NCBI GenBank assembly: GCA_014595895.1
Contig: JABUKB010000001.1
Coordinates: 1,550,001 to 1,614,000 of the forward strand
Length of the DNA stretch: 64,000 nucleotides
Direction of reading: 5' to 3'
DNA from: Lysinibacillus odysseyi
GTDB lineage: Bacteria; Bacillota; Bacilli; Bacillales_A; Planococcaceae
The position numbers and the translations under genes are program-made. Shown piece by piece: positions 9,102 through 17,094 of the stretch (position 1 is the stretch's first letter; the number at the start of each line of letters is the position of its first letter). The notes under the pieces were generated by a model. It saw only the letters and a list, made by a program, of their open reading frames with translations. It was not told the DNA's origin and did no database searches.

Positions 9102-9544
9102 AGGCTACGCAATCTTCCTCTCGATAAATTAATGGAAAAGTTTTGTTGGCCGTTCGGTGTATGGATTTTTATTTGCCCACCTTGACTTACATTGCCTTTC
9201 GTATTGAATTTAATCCGTTGCAGGGTCGTGACCGTTACCGTCATACCCACCGGAAGCGCCCATTCCATGATTTCTTCTGCCATGACCGTTCTCACTACTA
9301 TCCTTTTATCCTCTGCATACACCCAGACATCTTGGCGATTTTCTAAAGCGAAATGCTGGGCGTAATGCAGAGTCATACGCAATTTTTCGGTCGCTTGCTC
9401 ATATGTCTCTTTTTCGTAGAAACGAAATGTCATAGAAAAAACAATCATGGTCAAAACGCTAAAAATCATCAATACAATCAACATCTCCAGTAATGTAAAA
9501 CCACGCTCGTTATGGATTTGCTTCAGGCTGCGCTCCTGCGACAA
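9098..9544 (-). CDS. comGD: Competence pseudopilin ComGD
   Basis: 148 residues with prepilin cleavage signature ERGFTLLEMLIVLMIF at residues 13-28 (G before F-T-L, glutamate at +5). The TTG start is preferred because AGAGGTG lies six bases upstream inside the end of comGC. A pseudopilin processed by the ComC peptidase and part of the DNA-uptake pilus. Translationally coupled to comGC (35-base overlap). Confidence 0.88.
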   Translation of the reverse strand: MSQERSLKQIHNERGFTLLEMLIVLMIFSVLTMIVFSMTFRFYEKETYEQATEKLRMTLHYAQHFALENRQDVWVYAEDKRIVVRTVMAEEIMEWALPVGMTVTVTTLQRIKFNTKGNVSQGGQIKIHTPNGQQNFSINLSRGRLRSL

Positions 9545-9833
9545 CTACTTCACCTCTAGCTGAAATAGCAATCGCCTCGCCGTTCGGACATGCTACTTCT
9601 GTTGTATTTAAATAATCTGGATGTTTTAACTCCTCAATTGTTGGATATTTATTGTGATCTATTTTATAGGTTTGCACTTGACCCTGCACCATGGCTAGAT
9701 ATGCATCGCAGCCCTTATCATCAATCGTGCCGAAATGCTTCGTAACATTGGGAATCGTCACTAAAATTAGAATAGAAATAATTAAGAGCACAATTAGCAT
9801 TTCAATTAATGTAAATCCTTTTTCATTTTGCAT
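9510..9833 (-). CDS. comGC: Major competence pseudopilin ComGC
   Basis: 107 residues starting MQNEKGFTLIEMLIVLLIIS, a textbook type IV prepilin leader with cleavage between G6 and F7 and E11 at mature position 5. Two cysteines (in KGCDAY and EVACPNG) match the disulfide pair of ComGC. It is the major subunit of the competence pseudopilus. The ATG follows AAGGAGG at seven bases; a longer open frame upstream overlaps comGB and lacks a site. Confidence 0.95.
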   Translation of the reverse strand: MQNEKGFTLIEMLIVLLIISILILVTIPNVTKHFGTIDDKGCDAYLAMVQGQVQTYKIDHNKYPTIEELKHPDYLNTTEVACPNGEAIAISARGEVVVAGAQPEANP

Positions 9834-9843
9834 AGAATCCTCC

Positions 9844-10878
9844 TTATATGACGTCAAGCATGTTATACATAGGCAATAAAATTGTTAAATACGCTGCGAC
9901 AATACAAACAGCAATCACAAGAAAGAGTAAAGGCTGAACAATTTTCGTGCTTGTTTTGAGCATGTGTTGGATCTTGTCTTCTAACAGCTCTGCATATAAA
10001 ATCATTTCCCTGCCAAGTAACCCGCTTTGCTCCCCGTGAGCGATAAAATGATGAAAATTACTGTAGAAAAAATCACTCAAAACTACTGCCTGCTCTAGTG
10101 TGTCGCCATAAACAACCCGCTGTTGAATGGTACGAGCTATATAGCTAAGCTGTGGCTGATGCGGCTGTTTCATCAGAACTTCCAAGGCATTTTGCAACGT
10201 AAAGCCTGTCAATAATAACTCTCCTAACATCCTTGCAAACTGCCGGGTTAATTTTAAACGGTAATAATAGCGAACAAAGGGGATTTTTAATAAAATCGCT
10301 AGTTGAATAGCCATGTTTTTTCTGCTTATATACAGCATAAAAGCACTCCCTAAACCGGCAGCGAGCAGTAAACCGATTATAAAATAGTCTGGTGTATGCA
10401 TAAAAAACTTAGACCATTCTATCCCGGCAGCAGGCTCATTTCCTATGCGCGTGTGCATCATTTGCTGAATGGAAGGTAAAAACTTAATACGGAACATAAC
10501 GAAGAGGATGATAATACCTGCAAATAATGCACACGGATACAACAGCAGTTTTTGCACCTGCTGTTTAAATTGCTCTGCAAATGTCAGCTGGGCAGCAACA
10601 ATTTGAAGTGTATCTGCTAATGTACCACTCTCTTCCGCTAATTCGATGGAAATCAGGTACTGCTTTTTTACACCAAGGCGCTGAAAGATCACGGTGGCAC
10701 CCGCTCCCTCTTCAAAATCTTGCTGGAAGACAGACGTCCAGAGGGAATACTCTTTTACATGATACGGCAGTAACATATCTACGCATTCGGCAAATGTATA
10801 GCCTTCTTTTAACAAGGTGCTCGTCCGGCTTAAAAAATAAGGCAATTGCTGAACACGCATCTTTCGCTTTTTTGTCAT
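9844..10878 (-). CDS. comGB: Competence pseudopilus inner-membrane protein ComGB
   Basis: 344 residues, a GspF/PilC-type membrane platform protein. It has two homologous cytoplasmic halves (SRTSTLLKEGYTFAECVDML and TRQFARMLGELLLTGFTLQN), each followed by membrane segments. It would anchor pseudopilus assembly driven by ComGA. The ATG overlaps the comGA stop by four bases. Length and layout are normal. Confidence 0.92.
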   Translation of the reverse strand: MTKKRKMRVQQLPYFLSRTSTLLKEGYTFAECVDMLLPYHVKEYSLWTSVFQQDFEEGAGATVIFQRLGVKKQYLISIELAEESGTLADTLQIVAAQLTFAEQFKQQVQKLLLYPCALFAGIIILFVMFRIKFLPSIQQMMHTRIGNEPAAGIEWSKFFMHTPDYFIIGLLLAAGLGSAFMLYISRKNMAIQLAILLKIPFVRYYYRLKLTRQFARMLGELLLTGFTLQNALEVLMKQPHQPQLSYIARTIQQRVVYGDTLEQAVVLSDFFYSNFHHFIAHGEQSGLLGREMILYAELLEDKIQHMLKTSTKIVQPLLFLVIAVCIVAAYLTILLPMYNMLDVI

Positions 10879-11855
10879 ACTTGCACTCCAGGTCGGACCG
10901 CGTCATAGGACGTTTTCGGAAACGTAAAGAACTCTCCTGCACGCTTCGCTTCGATTGCCTGCTGCAAGTAATCCCCCGTCAGTATTTCATGCATTGCTTT
11001 TTGTTGATCTTGCTCGACTTTCACTAATTTCTGGCTGACAATGCCGATTAAAGATTGCCGAATGACCTCCAAGGATATTCCTAAGTCGGATAAGCGATAT
11101 AAACAGTCCACTGTACTTTTCGCATGTATCGTAGATAATACTAAGTGACCCGTTAAAGAAGCTTCGATAGCAATTTGAGCTGTTTCCCGGTCTCTTATTT
11201 CGCCAATCATAATCACATCAGGGGAATGGCGTAAAATTGCTTTTAACCCAGCAGCGTAAGTTACGCCAGCACGTTCATTTACTTGGATTTGCAAAATTTC
11301 CTCTTGGCTGATTTCGACAGGGTCTTCTAGCGAAATCACATGCCTTGCTAAAATACGTTGGCAATACTGGACAAGCGAATACATTGTAGTGGTTTTGCCG
11401 GTGCCTGTTGCACCAGTCATCAGGATGAGGCCTTGACCTCGTTCGACAAGTTGGGATAATTGCTGTGCGGCTTGAGGATGGTAACAAAGATCTTGAAGTG
11501 ATTGTGTATCATTTTGTTTGAGGACACGAACGACAATACTTTCTTTGGCAAGTACGGAAGGCAAGGTGGAAATACGAAAAGCATACGTTTGTTTGTCTAT
11601 TTCCTTATGGAAAGCACCGCTTTGCGGTTTGCGCCTTTCACTAATATCTAGTGCGGCTAAATATTTTAAATAGGTTACAATGCGCAATGCGACATTTTCG
11701 GGAATGGAATTCACGCGTGCAATATGGCCATGTCTTCTAAATGACACCACATATTCACCGCTTTTAGGGGCTAAATAAATATCAGAAACTTCTCTTTTAC
11801 AAGCAGAGAGCAATAATTGGTCACACTCTGCGATAATAACTACTTCTTGGTCCAT
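10875..11855 (-). CDS. comGA: Competence secretion ATPase ComGA
   Basis: 326 residues, PilB/GspE-type ATPase. Walker A GATGTGKT sits at residues 148-155, the Walker B/aspartate box region reads PDVIMIGEIRDRETAQIA, and TGHLVLSTIHAKS is the histidine box. It powers pseudopilus polymerisation at the membrane and is required for DNA binding during competence. Start supported by GAGGTGAGG. First gene of the seven-gene operon; a sigma-A-like promoter lies just upstream. Confidence 0.95.
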   Translation of the reverse strand: MDQEVVIIAECDQLLLSACKREVSDIYLAPKSGEYVVSFRRHGHIARVNSIPENVALRIVTYLKYLAALDISERRKPQSGAFHKEIDKQTYAFRISTLPSVLAKESIVVRVLKQNDTQSLQDLCYHPQAAQQLSQLVERGQGLILMTGATGTGKTTTMYSLVQYCQRILARHVISLEDPVEISQEEILQIQVNERAGVTYAAGLKAILRHSPDVIMIGEIRDRETAQIAIEASLTGHLVLSTIHAKSTVDCLYRLSDLGISLEVIRQSLIGIVSQKLVKVEQDQQKAMHEILTGDYLQQAIEAKRAGEFFTFPKTSYDAVRPGVQV

Positions 11856-11907
11856 ATTTCCTCACCTCATATAGATAGTGTGATAAATATGTTGTCTATC
11901 AAATCGA

Positions 11908-11936
11908 ATTATAATCTAAATTTTCTAAAAAGTGAA
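11908..11936 (-). promoter_or_regulatory. Candidate promoter of the comG operon
   Basis: On the minus strand TTCACT is separated by exactly 17 bases from TATAAT, about 50 bases ahead of the comGA start. The region is rich in A- and T-tracts, but I found no clean pair of ComK boxes (AAAA-N5-TTTT). Confidence 0.5.
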
Positions 11937-12045
11937 TAGAATATAACCATTTTTTTACTATTTTGTCGAAAAACCTTTTTATTAAGAAGATATAAGTTTT
12001 TTCTGCCTGATAACTTATAATGACTATAAGAAAACGAGGTGATGA

Positions 12046-12400
12046 AGTGATACATCCATTAAAAATTACAAACACATTCGCAGACGAGACGAGGTTTAAA
12101 ATATACGAGCACCTACTTACATGTAAACACGCCTTCACGGTGCAAATGATTGCAGATCATTTTCATATTCACCCGAATGTCGCAAGGCTGCACTTAACAA
12201 AATTAGTCGATATTCAAGTTATCACAGCTGAATTTGAAAAAACGGGAAAAGACGGGCACCGGGGTGCAAAATATGAAAAACACGTTACAGCAGCATAAGC
12301 GTCCCTTATCTTTTGATGATCAATGTGAACTTTTAGCACTACAGTCTGCCCTGATTGGTTATATTCCTTTAGTTAGGGGAGAAAATCAGCAAAAAATCAA
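12046..12400 (+). pseudogene. Truncated, frameshifted copy of the COG2345-type HTH regulator
   Basis: This stretch is a near-identical duplicate of the regulator gene at 25.56 kb, including about 55 bases of upstream sequence and the GAGGTGATGAA-GTG start region. The first 71 codons (helix-turn-helix) align; then a net 148 bases are missing between the codon for Arg72 and the GGGGTGCAA segment, which shifts the frame and gives an early stop at 12298. Homology continues out of frame to about 12400 and then stops abruptly inside an MMPL-transporter remnant. The cluster-binding cysteines of the intact copy are lost. A shortened HTH-only protein of about 84 residues could still be made, but a regulatory role is speculation. 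Confidence 0.88.
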
Positions 12401-12523
12401 TTCACTTAGCATCGGACTAGCACTTAAGCCAATCATTAGCACTAGCCAAACAATAAGCGTGATCCATCCACCGCGCTTCGTTGATATCCAATCTGTAATG
12501 GGATGTAATAACTTGTTCATCAT
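12386..12523 (-). pseudogene. N-terminal stub of an MMPL/RND-family transporter
   Basis: Behind a good ribosome site (GAAGGAGGG) an ATG opens a 45-codon frame reading MMNKLLHPITDWISTKRG followed by the hydrophobic WITLIVWLVLMIGLSASPM, the typical cytoplasmic head and first membrane helix of MMPL transporters, normally over 700 residues. It ends at a stop formed at the junction with the truncated regulator copy. It is a remnant left by deletion or recombination, not a functional transporter. Confidence 0.65.
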
Positions 12524-12631
12524 AACCCTCCTTCTAACACCTCCGCATTATAAAGGAGCAAGAAAACTTTATATAAACTAAGAGGTAAATACGTTTATAA
12601 AAATTAAATTTAATAAGAAACCCGTAAAAAT

Positions 12632-12678
12632 AAAAAAGACTAAAACATTGAATTAACAACAACATTTCAGTCTTTTTT
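12632..12678 (-). terminator. Terminator at the end of the accessory operon
   Basis: Arms AAAAAAGACT and AGTCTTTTTT with further AAATG/CATTT-type pairing make a hairpin with U-tracts on both strands. It lies about 70 bases behind the acyl-CoA ligase stop on the minus strand. Confidence 0.7.
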
Positions 12679-12749
12679 AATACATGTTTTAATTTTGAAC
12701 AAAGCATATCTTACATGATCTCTTCTCATTAAATAGGGTAGTAATTTCT

Positions 12750-14228
12750 CTATTCTTTTATTAATAAGAAATTAACGAGCTGCTTTTTATCAATTTTTCC
12801 GACGACTGTTTTTGGAAGCTCTTGTAAAAAGTAAATTTGCTTTGGAACTTTGTAATTCGCTAATCGTTCTTTACAATACTGTTTAAGCTGTTGCTCCAGT
12901 TGATCGATGGGCTCCTTTGCAACGATAAACGCTATAACACATTCGCCCCATTTTTCATTCGGAACGCCAATAACGGAAATTTCCTGTACCGCTTCATGGG
13001 CAATCAAGCATTGCTCTACTTCCTGCGGATACACATTTTCTCCACCTGTTATAATCATTTCCTTTTTACGGCCTACAATATAGTAATCGCCATCTTCATC
13101 GAACTTTGCTAAATCACCTGTTTTCAGCCAGTCGCCTTCGAATGTATTGATTGTTTCTTGTTCATTATTCCAATATTGTTTAAATACATGACTCCCCTTC
13201 AGGCAAAGTTCACCAACTTCGCCCTGTGAGCAGGGTTGGCCTAGTTCATTAATAATTTTCACTTCATTAAAAAGCATGCTTTTTCCGACTGCTCCCTCTT
13301 TTACCATCGCTACCTCTGCATCAATAAAAAAGTTATTCGGACCAGCTTCAGTTAAACCGTACCCCTCCTTGAATGGTAACCCTCTACGTTTAAAGTGTTC
13401 ATAAATTGGCTTTGGACACGGGGCGCCTCCCGATAAAAATACTCTTACTGTCGGGAAATTCGATTGTTTGAAATAAGTGGTTTCTATCATCAGCTGATAC
13501 ATTGTCGGGACAAATAATGAAATGGTCGTTTTGAATGCGTCAAGTGCTCGCATTGCATATTCCGGATCAAACTTTTGACCAATTACTACTGTACCGCCTG
13601 CCAGAAGCACCGGCATTGCCAGCGCATTAATCCCACCAGTATGGAACAGAGGCATATAATTTAACGTGCAGTCTTTCTCATTTAAACCCCAGTTAATGAC
13701 TGTGTTTATTGCATTTGCTGTTACAGCTTCATACGAAAGTACAACTCCCTTTGGCTTTCCAGTTGTTCCTCCTGTATAAATAATCATCCATGGTAGCTGC
13801 GGATCATCACGCCAATTATATGTAGCAGGCTCCATTATTTCCGAGCTGCCGCATTTTATAAACCGGGCTGGTGAAAGAAGCGCTGCACGTTCACAATGCA
13901 CATCATCAGTAATTACTAAAGCGGGCGTACAATCAGATATAACAACTTGTAACTCTGTTAAAGATAACTTTGTATTTAACGGAACGTAAATCAATTCATT
14001 CATACGACAGGCAAATAAGATTGCAAAGCTTTCAATGGAATTTTCCATTAACGTGACAACACGGTCCCCTTTTTGCAATTGCTGTTGGGAAAATTTGTTA
14101 CTCCACCAGCCTGCATGCTGCATCAGCTCTTTATACGTCCATGTTTGACCAGTCTCTATTTGAATTAAAGCTGTTTTATCTGGTATTTGCCTCGCTCTTT
14201 TCGCGATCCAAAAATCCAGCTGTTGCAT
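12750..14228 (-). CDS. Class I adenylate-forming acyl-CoA ligase
   Basis: 492 residues of the ANL superfamily. The P-loop core motif IIYTGGTTGKPKG is present near residue 150, GYGLTEAGP is motif A5, and KTGDLAKFDEDG plus GRKKEMIITGGENVYP is the hinge/A8 region. The C-terminal lysine motif PKTVVGKIDKKQL carries the catalytic lysine. It activates a carboxylic acid to an acyl-CoA via acyl-adenylate; medium- or long-chain acids are likely but not provable. ATG start chosen at MQQLDFW. It is the last gene of the accessory operon, directly behind a FabG/PhaB-like reductase. Confidence 0.85.
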   Translation of the reverse strand: MQQLDFWIAKRARQIPDKTALIQIETGQTWTYKELMQHAGWWSNKFSQQQLQKGDRVVTLMENSIESFAILFACRMNELIYVPLNTKLSLTELQVVISDCTPALVITDDVHCERAALLSPARFIKCGSSEIMEPATYNWRDDPQLPWMIIYTGGTTGKPKGVVLSYEAVTANAINTVINWGLNEKDCTLNYMPLFHTGGINALAMPVLLAGGTVVIGQKFDPEYAMRALDAFKTTISLFVPTMYQLMIETTYFKQSNFPTVRVFLSGGAPCPKPIYEHFKRRGLPFKEGYGLTEAGPNNFFIDAEVAMVKEGAVGKSMLFNEVKIINELGQPCSQGEVGELCLKGSHVFKQYWNNEQETINTFEGDWLKTGDLAKFDEDGDYYIVGRKKEMIITGGENVYPQEVEQCLIAHEAVQEISVIGVPNEKWGECVIAFIVAKEPIDQLEQQLKQYCKERLANYKVPKQIYFLQELPKTVVGKIDKKQLVNFLLIKE

Positions 14229-14243
14229 AAGCCATCCCACCCT

Positions 14244-14975
14244 CTACATCATAATGCCGCCATCAACTTGCAGAACATTACCGGTAATATAACTTGCTTC
14301 ATCGGATGCTAAAAATAAATACGCATTTGCGATCTCCTTTGGAAATCCTAATCGTTGTAAACTTGTAATATCTTGCATTTGTTGCAGTACTTTTTCAGGC
14401 ATCTTTTCAACCATTGGTGTAGCAGTAAATCCTGGTGCAACGGCATTGACATTAATTCCTTTTCGTCCAAGTTCCTTCGCCCAAGTTTTTGTCATACCGA
14501 TAACTGCTGCTTTTGTCGCAGCATAATTCGTCTGGCCGAAATTCCCATAAACACCACTTACAGATGAAGTGCTGATGATTTTGCCCGACCCTTGCGTAAT
14601 CATATGTGGTACTACTGACTGTGTGCAGTAATAAACACCATGTAAATTAATTTGAATGACTTTCTCAAAATCTTCTTCCGTCATCTTTACAAGTGTTGCA
14701 TCACGTGTAATTCCTGCATTGTTCACCAAAATATCGATTTTGCCAAAATGCGCAACAACTTGTTCGACCATTTGCTGCACTTGAGCTAATTTCGATACAT
14801 CTGCTGCAAAGAAAGCGACGTTATCACCTAATTGTGCGGCAACTTTTTCACCTTGCTCTTTGTCATAATCGACAATGGCTACTTTTGCACCTTCTTCTAA
14901 AAAACGCTCTACAGCCGCATAACCGATTCCACCAGCACCACCTGTAATAATCGCTACTTTATTTTCCAATCGCAT
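14244..14975 (-). CDS. FabG/PhaB-like 3-oxoacyl reductase (SDR)
   Basis: 243 residues, classical SDR closely resembling beta-ketoacyl-ACP or acetoacetyl-CoA reductases: TGGAGGIG at residues 11-18, NNAGITRDATL, and the YAATK active site. The ending LQVDGGIMM is typical of FabG/PhaB. Probably an NADPH-dependent 3-oxoacyl-CoA or -ACP reductase. Its ribosome site is AAAGGAG. It lies 15 bases ahead of the ligase and is separated from the upstream hydrolase by a structured 194-base gap. This is not the housekeeping fabG context (no fabD or acpP here). Confidence 0.82.
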   Translation of the reverse strand: MRLENKVAIITGGAGGIGYAAVERFLEEGAKVAIVDYDKEQGEKVAAQLGDNVAFFAADVSKLAQVQQMVEQVVAHFGKIDILVNNAGITRDATLVKMTEEDFEKVIQINLHGVYYCTQSVVPHMITQGSGKIISTSSVSGVYGNFGQTNYAATKAAVIGMTKTWAKELGRKGINVNAVAPGFTATPMVEKMPEKVLQQMQDITSLQRLGFPKEIANAYLFLASDEASYITGNVLQVDGGIMM

Positions 14976-15000
14976 ATTGCCCGACTCCTTTATGTTAAAT

Positions 15001-15169
15001 TCAATTACGCCTTAGCATAATTGGTCCGAATTTTTTCTGTTTAGGCCCACCGGACGTGGGTCAGTAAGCCGTTGTCAACGGATGTGACGTGTACATCTGA
15101 CAGCGACTTGGGCACAATTGGTCACCCAGTCGTTATCTAAAAGATTTGGTATCCTAGACTGAGTGCCTA
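15001..15169 (-). other. Operon-internal region dense in inverted repeats
   Basis: The gap between the hydrolase and reductase genes holds several dyads in a row: CCCAC/GTGGG with a five-base loop, the palindrome CCGTTG-T-CAACGG, GATGT/ACATC, GAC-T-TGGG/CCCA-GTC, and CTGA/TCAG by the hydrolase stop. No reading frame with a ribosome site spans it and no U-tract makes it a simple terminator. It could be a processing site, a structured RNA or the remnant of a small mobile element. I recognise no known RNA family. Confidence 0.5.
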
Positions 15170-16087
15170 TCATTCAGCCGGTGTTTGCTGAATAATTATA
15201 AATTGCTCAATTGCATGTTTCGTTTCTTCTAAACAATCAACTAGCGGCGAGTGACCACAGTTCACCAGTTTCATAATGAGTGCCCGGCCTTCAAAGTCTT
15301 CGATAATCTCATTTGTCATTGCTTCATTTACAACGAAATCACGATCACCGTATAAAATGTATGTCGGAACTTGGATGTCTCTCACTCTGTTCGTTCCTTT
15401 CGCTACTTCATTATCAATTGCACTAATATTAAATGTATTTAATGCATGATAAACATCGGCTAAATTCCGTTGTGTCAGCATATCGTCAACATACTGTTCA
15501 TAACGCGCCTCATCCGGCTGATTATGTGTATAAATGACGCTATTCCAGACAAACTTTAAACCATCACGATTTTTCGAATCATACATCCCCTGCATCGGAA
15601 TTGTTTTAACGGGATCCTGCTCAATCTGTTCAATTGTTGCTAATCGTTTTGTAAGGTCAGGCGTCCCGTCTTCATTTGAACTGTAAAATGGATAGCCGCG
15701 AGTTGACCCCGATGCGAATAAAACAAGCTTTTTACTGTAGTTTGGATAGTCTGCACAAAACTGCATTGCTACATTGCCGCCAGTTGACCAACCAATAATT
15801 GTGAAATCTTTTAACTCGAGTTTATCAACAAAAAGCTTGATATCATCACTAAAATCTTTTATTGAGGTAATGCGTTGATGATATGTCGATTCACCGAACC
15901 CCCGCATATCAACGGCATAAATTGTGAATCGTTCATCCATTGTTTCCAGAAGTAAATCCCAATGCTTCGAACTCGTCATATTTCCATGTACTAATAAGAC
16001 GAGTTCATCGCCACCTTCCCGTTTACGGTACGATAGTGTTTCACCATTAGACAGCTCCACTTTTGATAAAACGTCTAGCCTGTTCAT
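15170..16087 (-). CDS. Alpha/beta hydrolase resembling Bacillus intracellular PHB depolymerase
   Basis: 305 residues. The nucleophile elbow GWSTGG is at residues 99-104 (Ser101), the oxyanion strand LLVHGNM lies near 31-37, the acid is in LYGDRDFVV and the histidine in CGHSPLVD. A GWSxGG box and the SNGETLSYR opening recall PhaZ-type depolymerases of the B. cereus group, which databases often label enol-lactonases. Esterase or thioesterase action on hydroxyacyl substrates is therefore plausible; the exact substrate is inference. It overlaps the FabH-like gene by ATGA with GGGGGG upstream. No signal peptide, so cytosolic. Confidence 0.72.
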   Translation of the reverse strand: MNRLDVLSKVELSNGETLSYRKREGGDELVLLVHGNMTSSKHWDLLLETMDERFTIYAVDMRGFGESTYHQRITSIKDFSDDIKLFVDKLELKDFTIIGWSTGGNVAMQFCADYPNYSKKLVLFASGSTRGYPFYSSNEDGTPDLTKRLATIEQIEQDPVKTIPMQGMYDSKNRDGLKFVWNSVIYTHNQPDEARYEQYVDDMLTQRNLADVYHALNTFNISAIDNEVAKGTNRVRDIQVPTYILYGDRDFVVNEAMTNEIIEDFEGRALIMKLVNCGHSPLVDCLEETKHAIEQFIIIQQTPAE

Positions 16088-17094
16088 TTTAAGCCCCCCC
16101 ATTTTACTGTAACTGCTCCCCATGCATATCCGATTCCTGCACTAACTAAAGAAACAATTTGCCCCTCTTTGAGCTTGCCTTCTTTCTGTGCTAAACAAAG
16201 AGATAAAATTTGGTCAATTTGCCCAATATGCCCGTAATGCGATAAATAAATCGAATTTTCTTCAGATAGACCAAGCTCTTTTAATACATAATCATGTGCC
16301 GACTTTTTCATATGGAGCATCGCAACATATTGTAACTGTTGTTCGCTATACCCACTTTTCTCTAAAGACTGACGGATTACCTTTAAAAAATTACTTAAAG
16401 ATTTTTGCTCCAATCGAAGCTTCATACCTTCCGGGTCGAGTACATCTAAAATATATTGACCTGCTTGAATATGTTCGATTGTGAGTGGCTCCTTTGTTCC
16501 TCCTACGGGTACAACAACATCTTCCGAAAATGAGCCATCTGTAATAAGGGATGCTTCAAGTAATTCATGACCTCCCGCATTTTTTTGTAAAATCATTGCT
16601 CCTGCTCCGGCAGCAAGATTAAACATAAACCGCGTCCGCTCGTTTTCGTAATCGATAAAGTCATGATTGCGGTACCCGCCTGCTAACAGCACAGTCTGGA
16701 TTGAGTCATCTGAAAGCATTAAACTTTTCGCGACTTTCATAGCCATAATTGCGGTACCACATCGGAGCTGCACGTCAAATGCCCATGCATTTACAGCACC
16801 AACCTCTTCCTGGATTTTAATAGCTGCCGTCCATAATGGATATTCTTTATGCTCTTCGCCGATATAAATTACGACATCGATATCTTTTGCATTGATTTGT
16901 GCTTCGGAAATGGCTCTCTTAGCTGCTTTTACACTCATTTCAACTGGATGATCGTTTGGACCAGCAATAACTTTTTCAATAATTCCCATTTTGTTTTCGA
17001 CAACTGCTGCTGGAATATTAGCTGTTTCTGCAATTTGAGCGCCCGACATCCTTCCTTCAGGTAAAAACACTCCTAAGCCAGTAATCCCTATCAT
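16084..17094 (-). CDS. FabH-like (KAS III / thiolase-fold) enzyme with altered active site
   Basis: 336 residues of the 3-oxoacyl-ACP synthase III type. The nucleophile Cys112 is in QLRCGTAIMA, at the same number as in E. coli FabH. The first catalytic histidine is His261 (LHMKKSA), but the usual HQAN becomes HMKK. The catalytic asparagine position reads GHIGQ, with His289 in place of Asn. Two of the three FabH active-site contexts thus differ, which suggests a specialised condensing, acyl-transfer or priming enzyme, not membrane fatty-acid initiation. Coupled by ATGA overlaps on both sides to a permease and the hydrolase. Confidence 0.75.
   Translation of the reverse strand: MIGITGLGVFLPEGRMSGAQIAETANIPAAVVENKMGIIEKVIAGPNDHPVEMSVKAAKRAISEAQINAKDIDVVIYIGEEHKEYPLWTAAIKIQEEVGAVNAWAFDVQLRCGTAIMAMKVAKSLMLSDDSIQTVLLAGGYRNHDFIDYENERTRFMFNLAAGAGAMILQKNAGGHELLEASLITDGSFSEDVVVPVGGTKEPLTIEHIQAGQYILDVLDPEGMKLRLEQKSLSNFLKVIRQSLEKSGYSEQQLQYVAMLHMKKSAHDYVLKELGLSEENSIYLSHYGHIGQIDQILSLCLAQKEGKLKEGQIVSLVSAGIGYAWGAVTVKWGGLK

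Noticed and set aside
11908-12010. ComK binding boxes upstream of comGA
   Set aside because: A- and T-runs are present (for example AAAAACCTTTTT), but the spacing AAAA-N5-TTTT in pairs is not met cleanly.
12046-12298. Truncated regulator as a functional HTH-only gene
   Set aside because: The 148-bp frameshifting deletion relative to the intact copy and abrupt end of homology point to decay; function cannot be excluded but is not supported.
12750-17094. Thiolase-fold enzyme, alpha/beta hydrolase, SDR and AMP ligase together resemble the OleABCD set for long-chain olefins
   Set aside because: The SDR is a 243-residue classical FabG type, not the extended OleD type; the ligase and hydrolase carry ordinary acyl-CoA ligase and PhaZ-like motifs; and the genes are tied to an importer. 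Composition alone is not enough.
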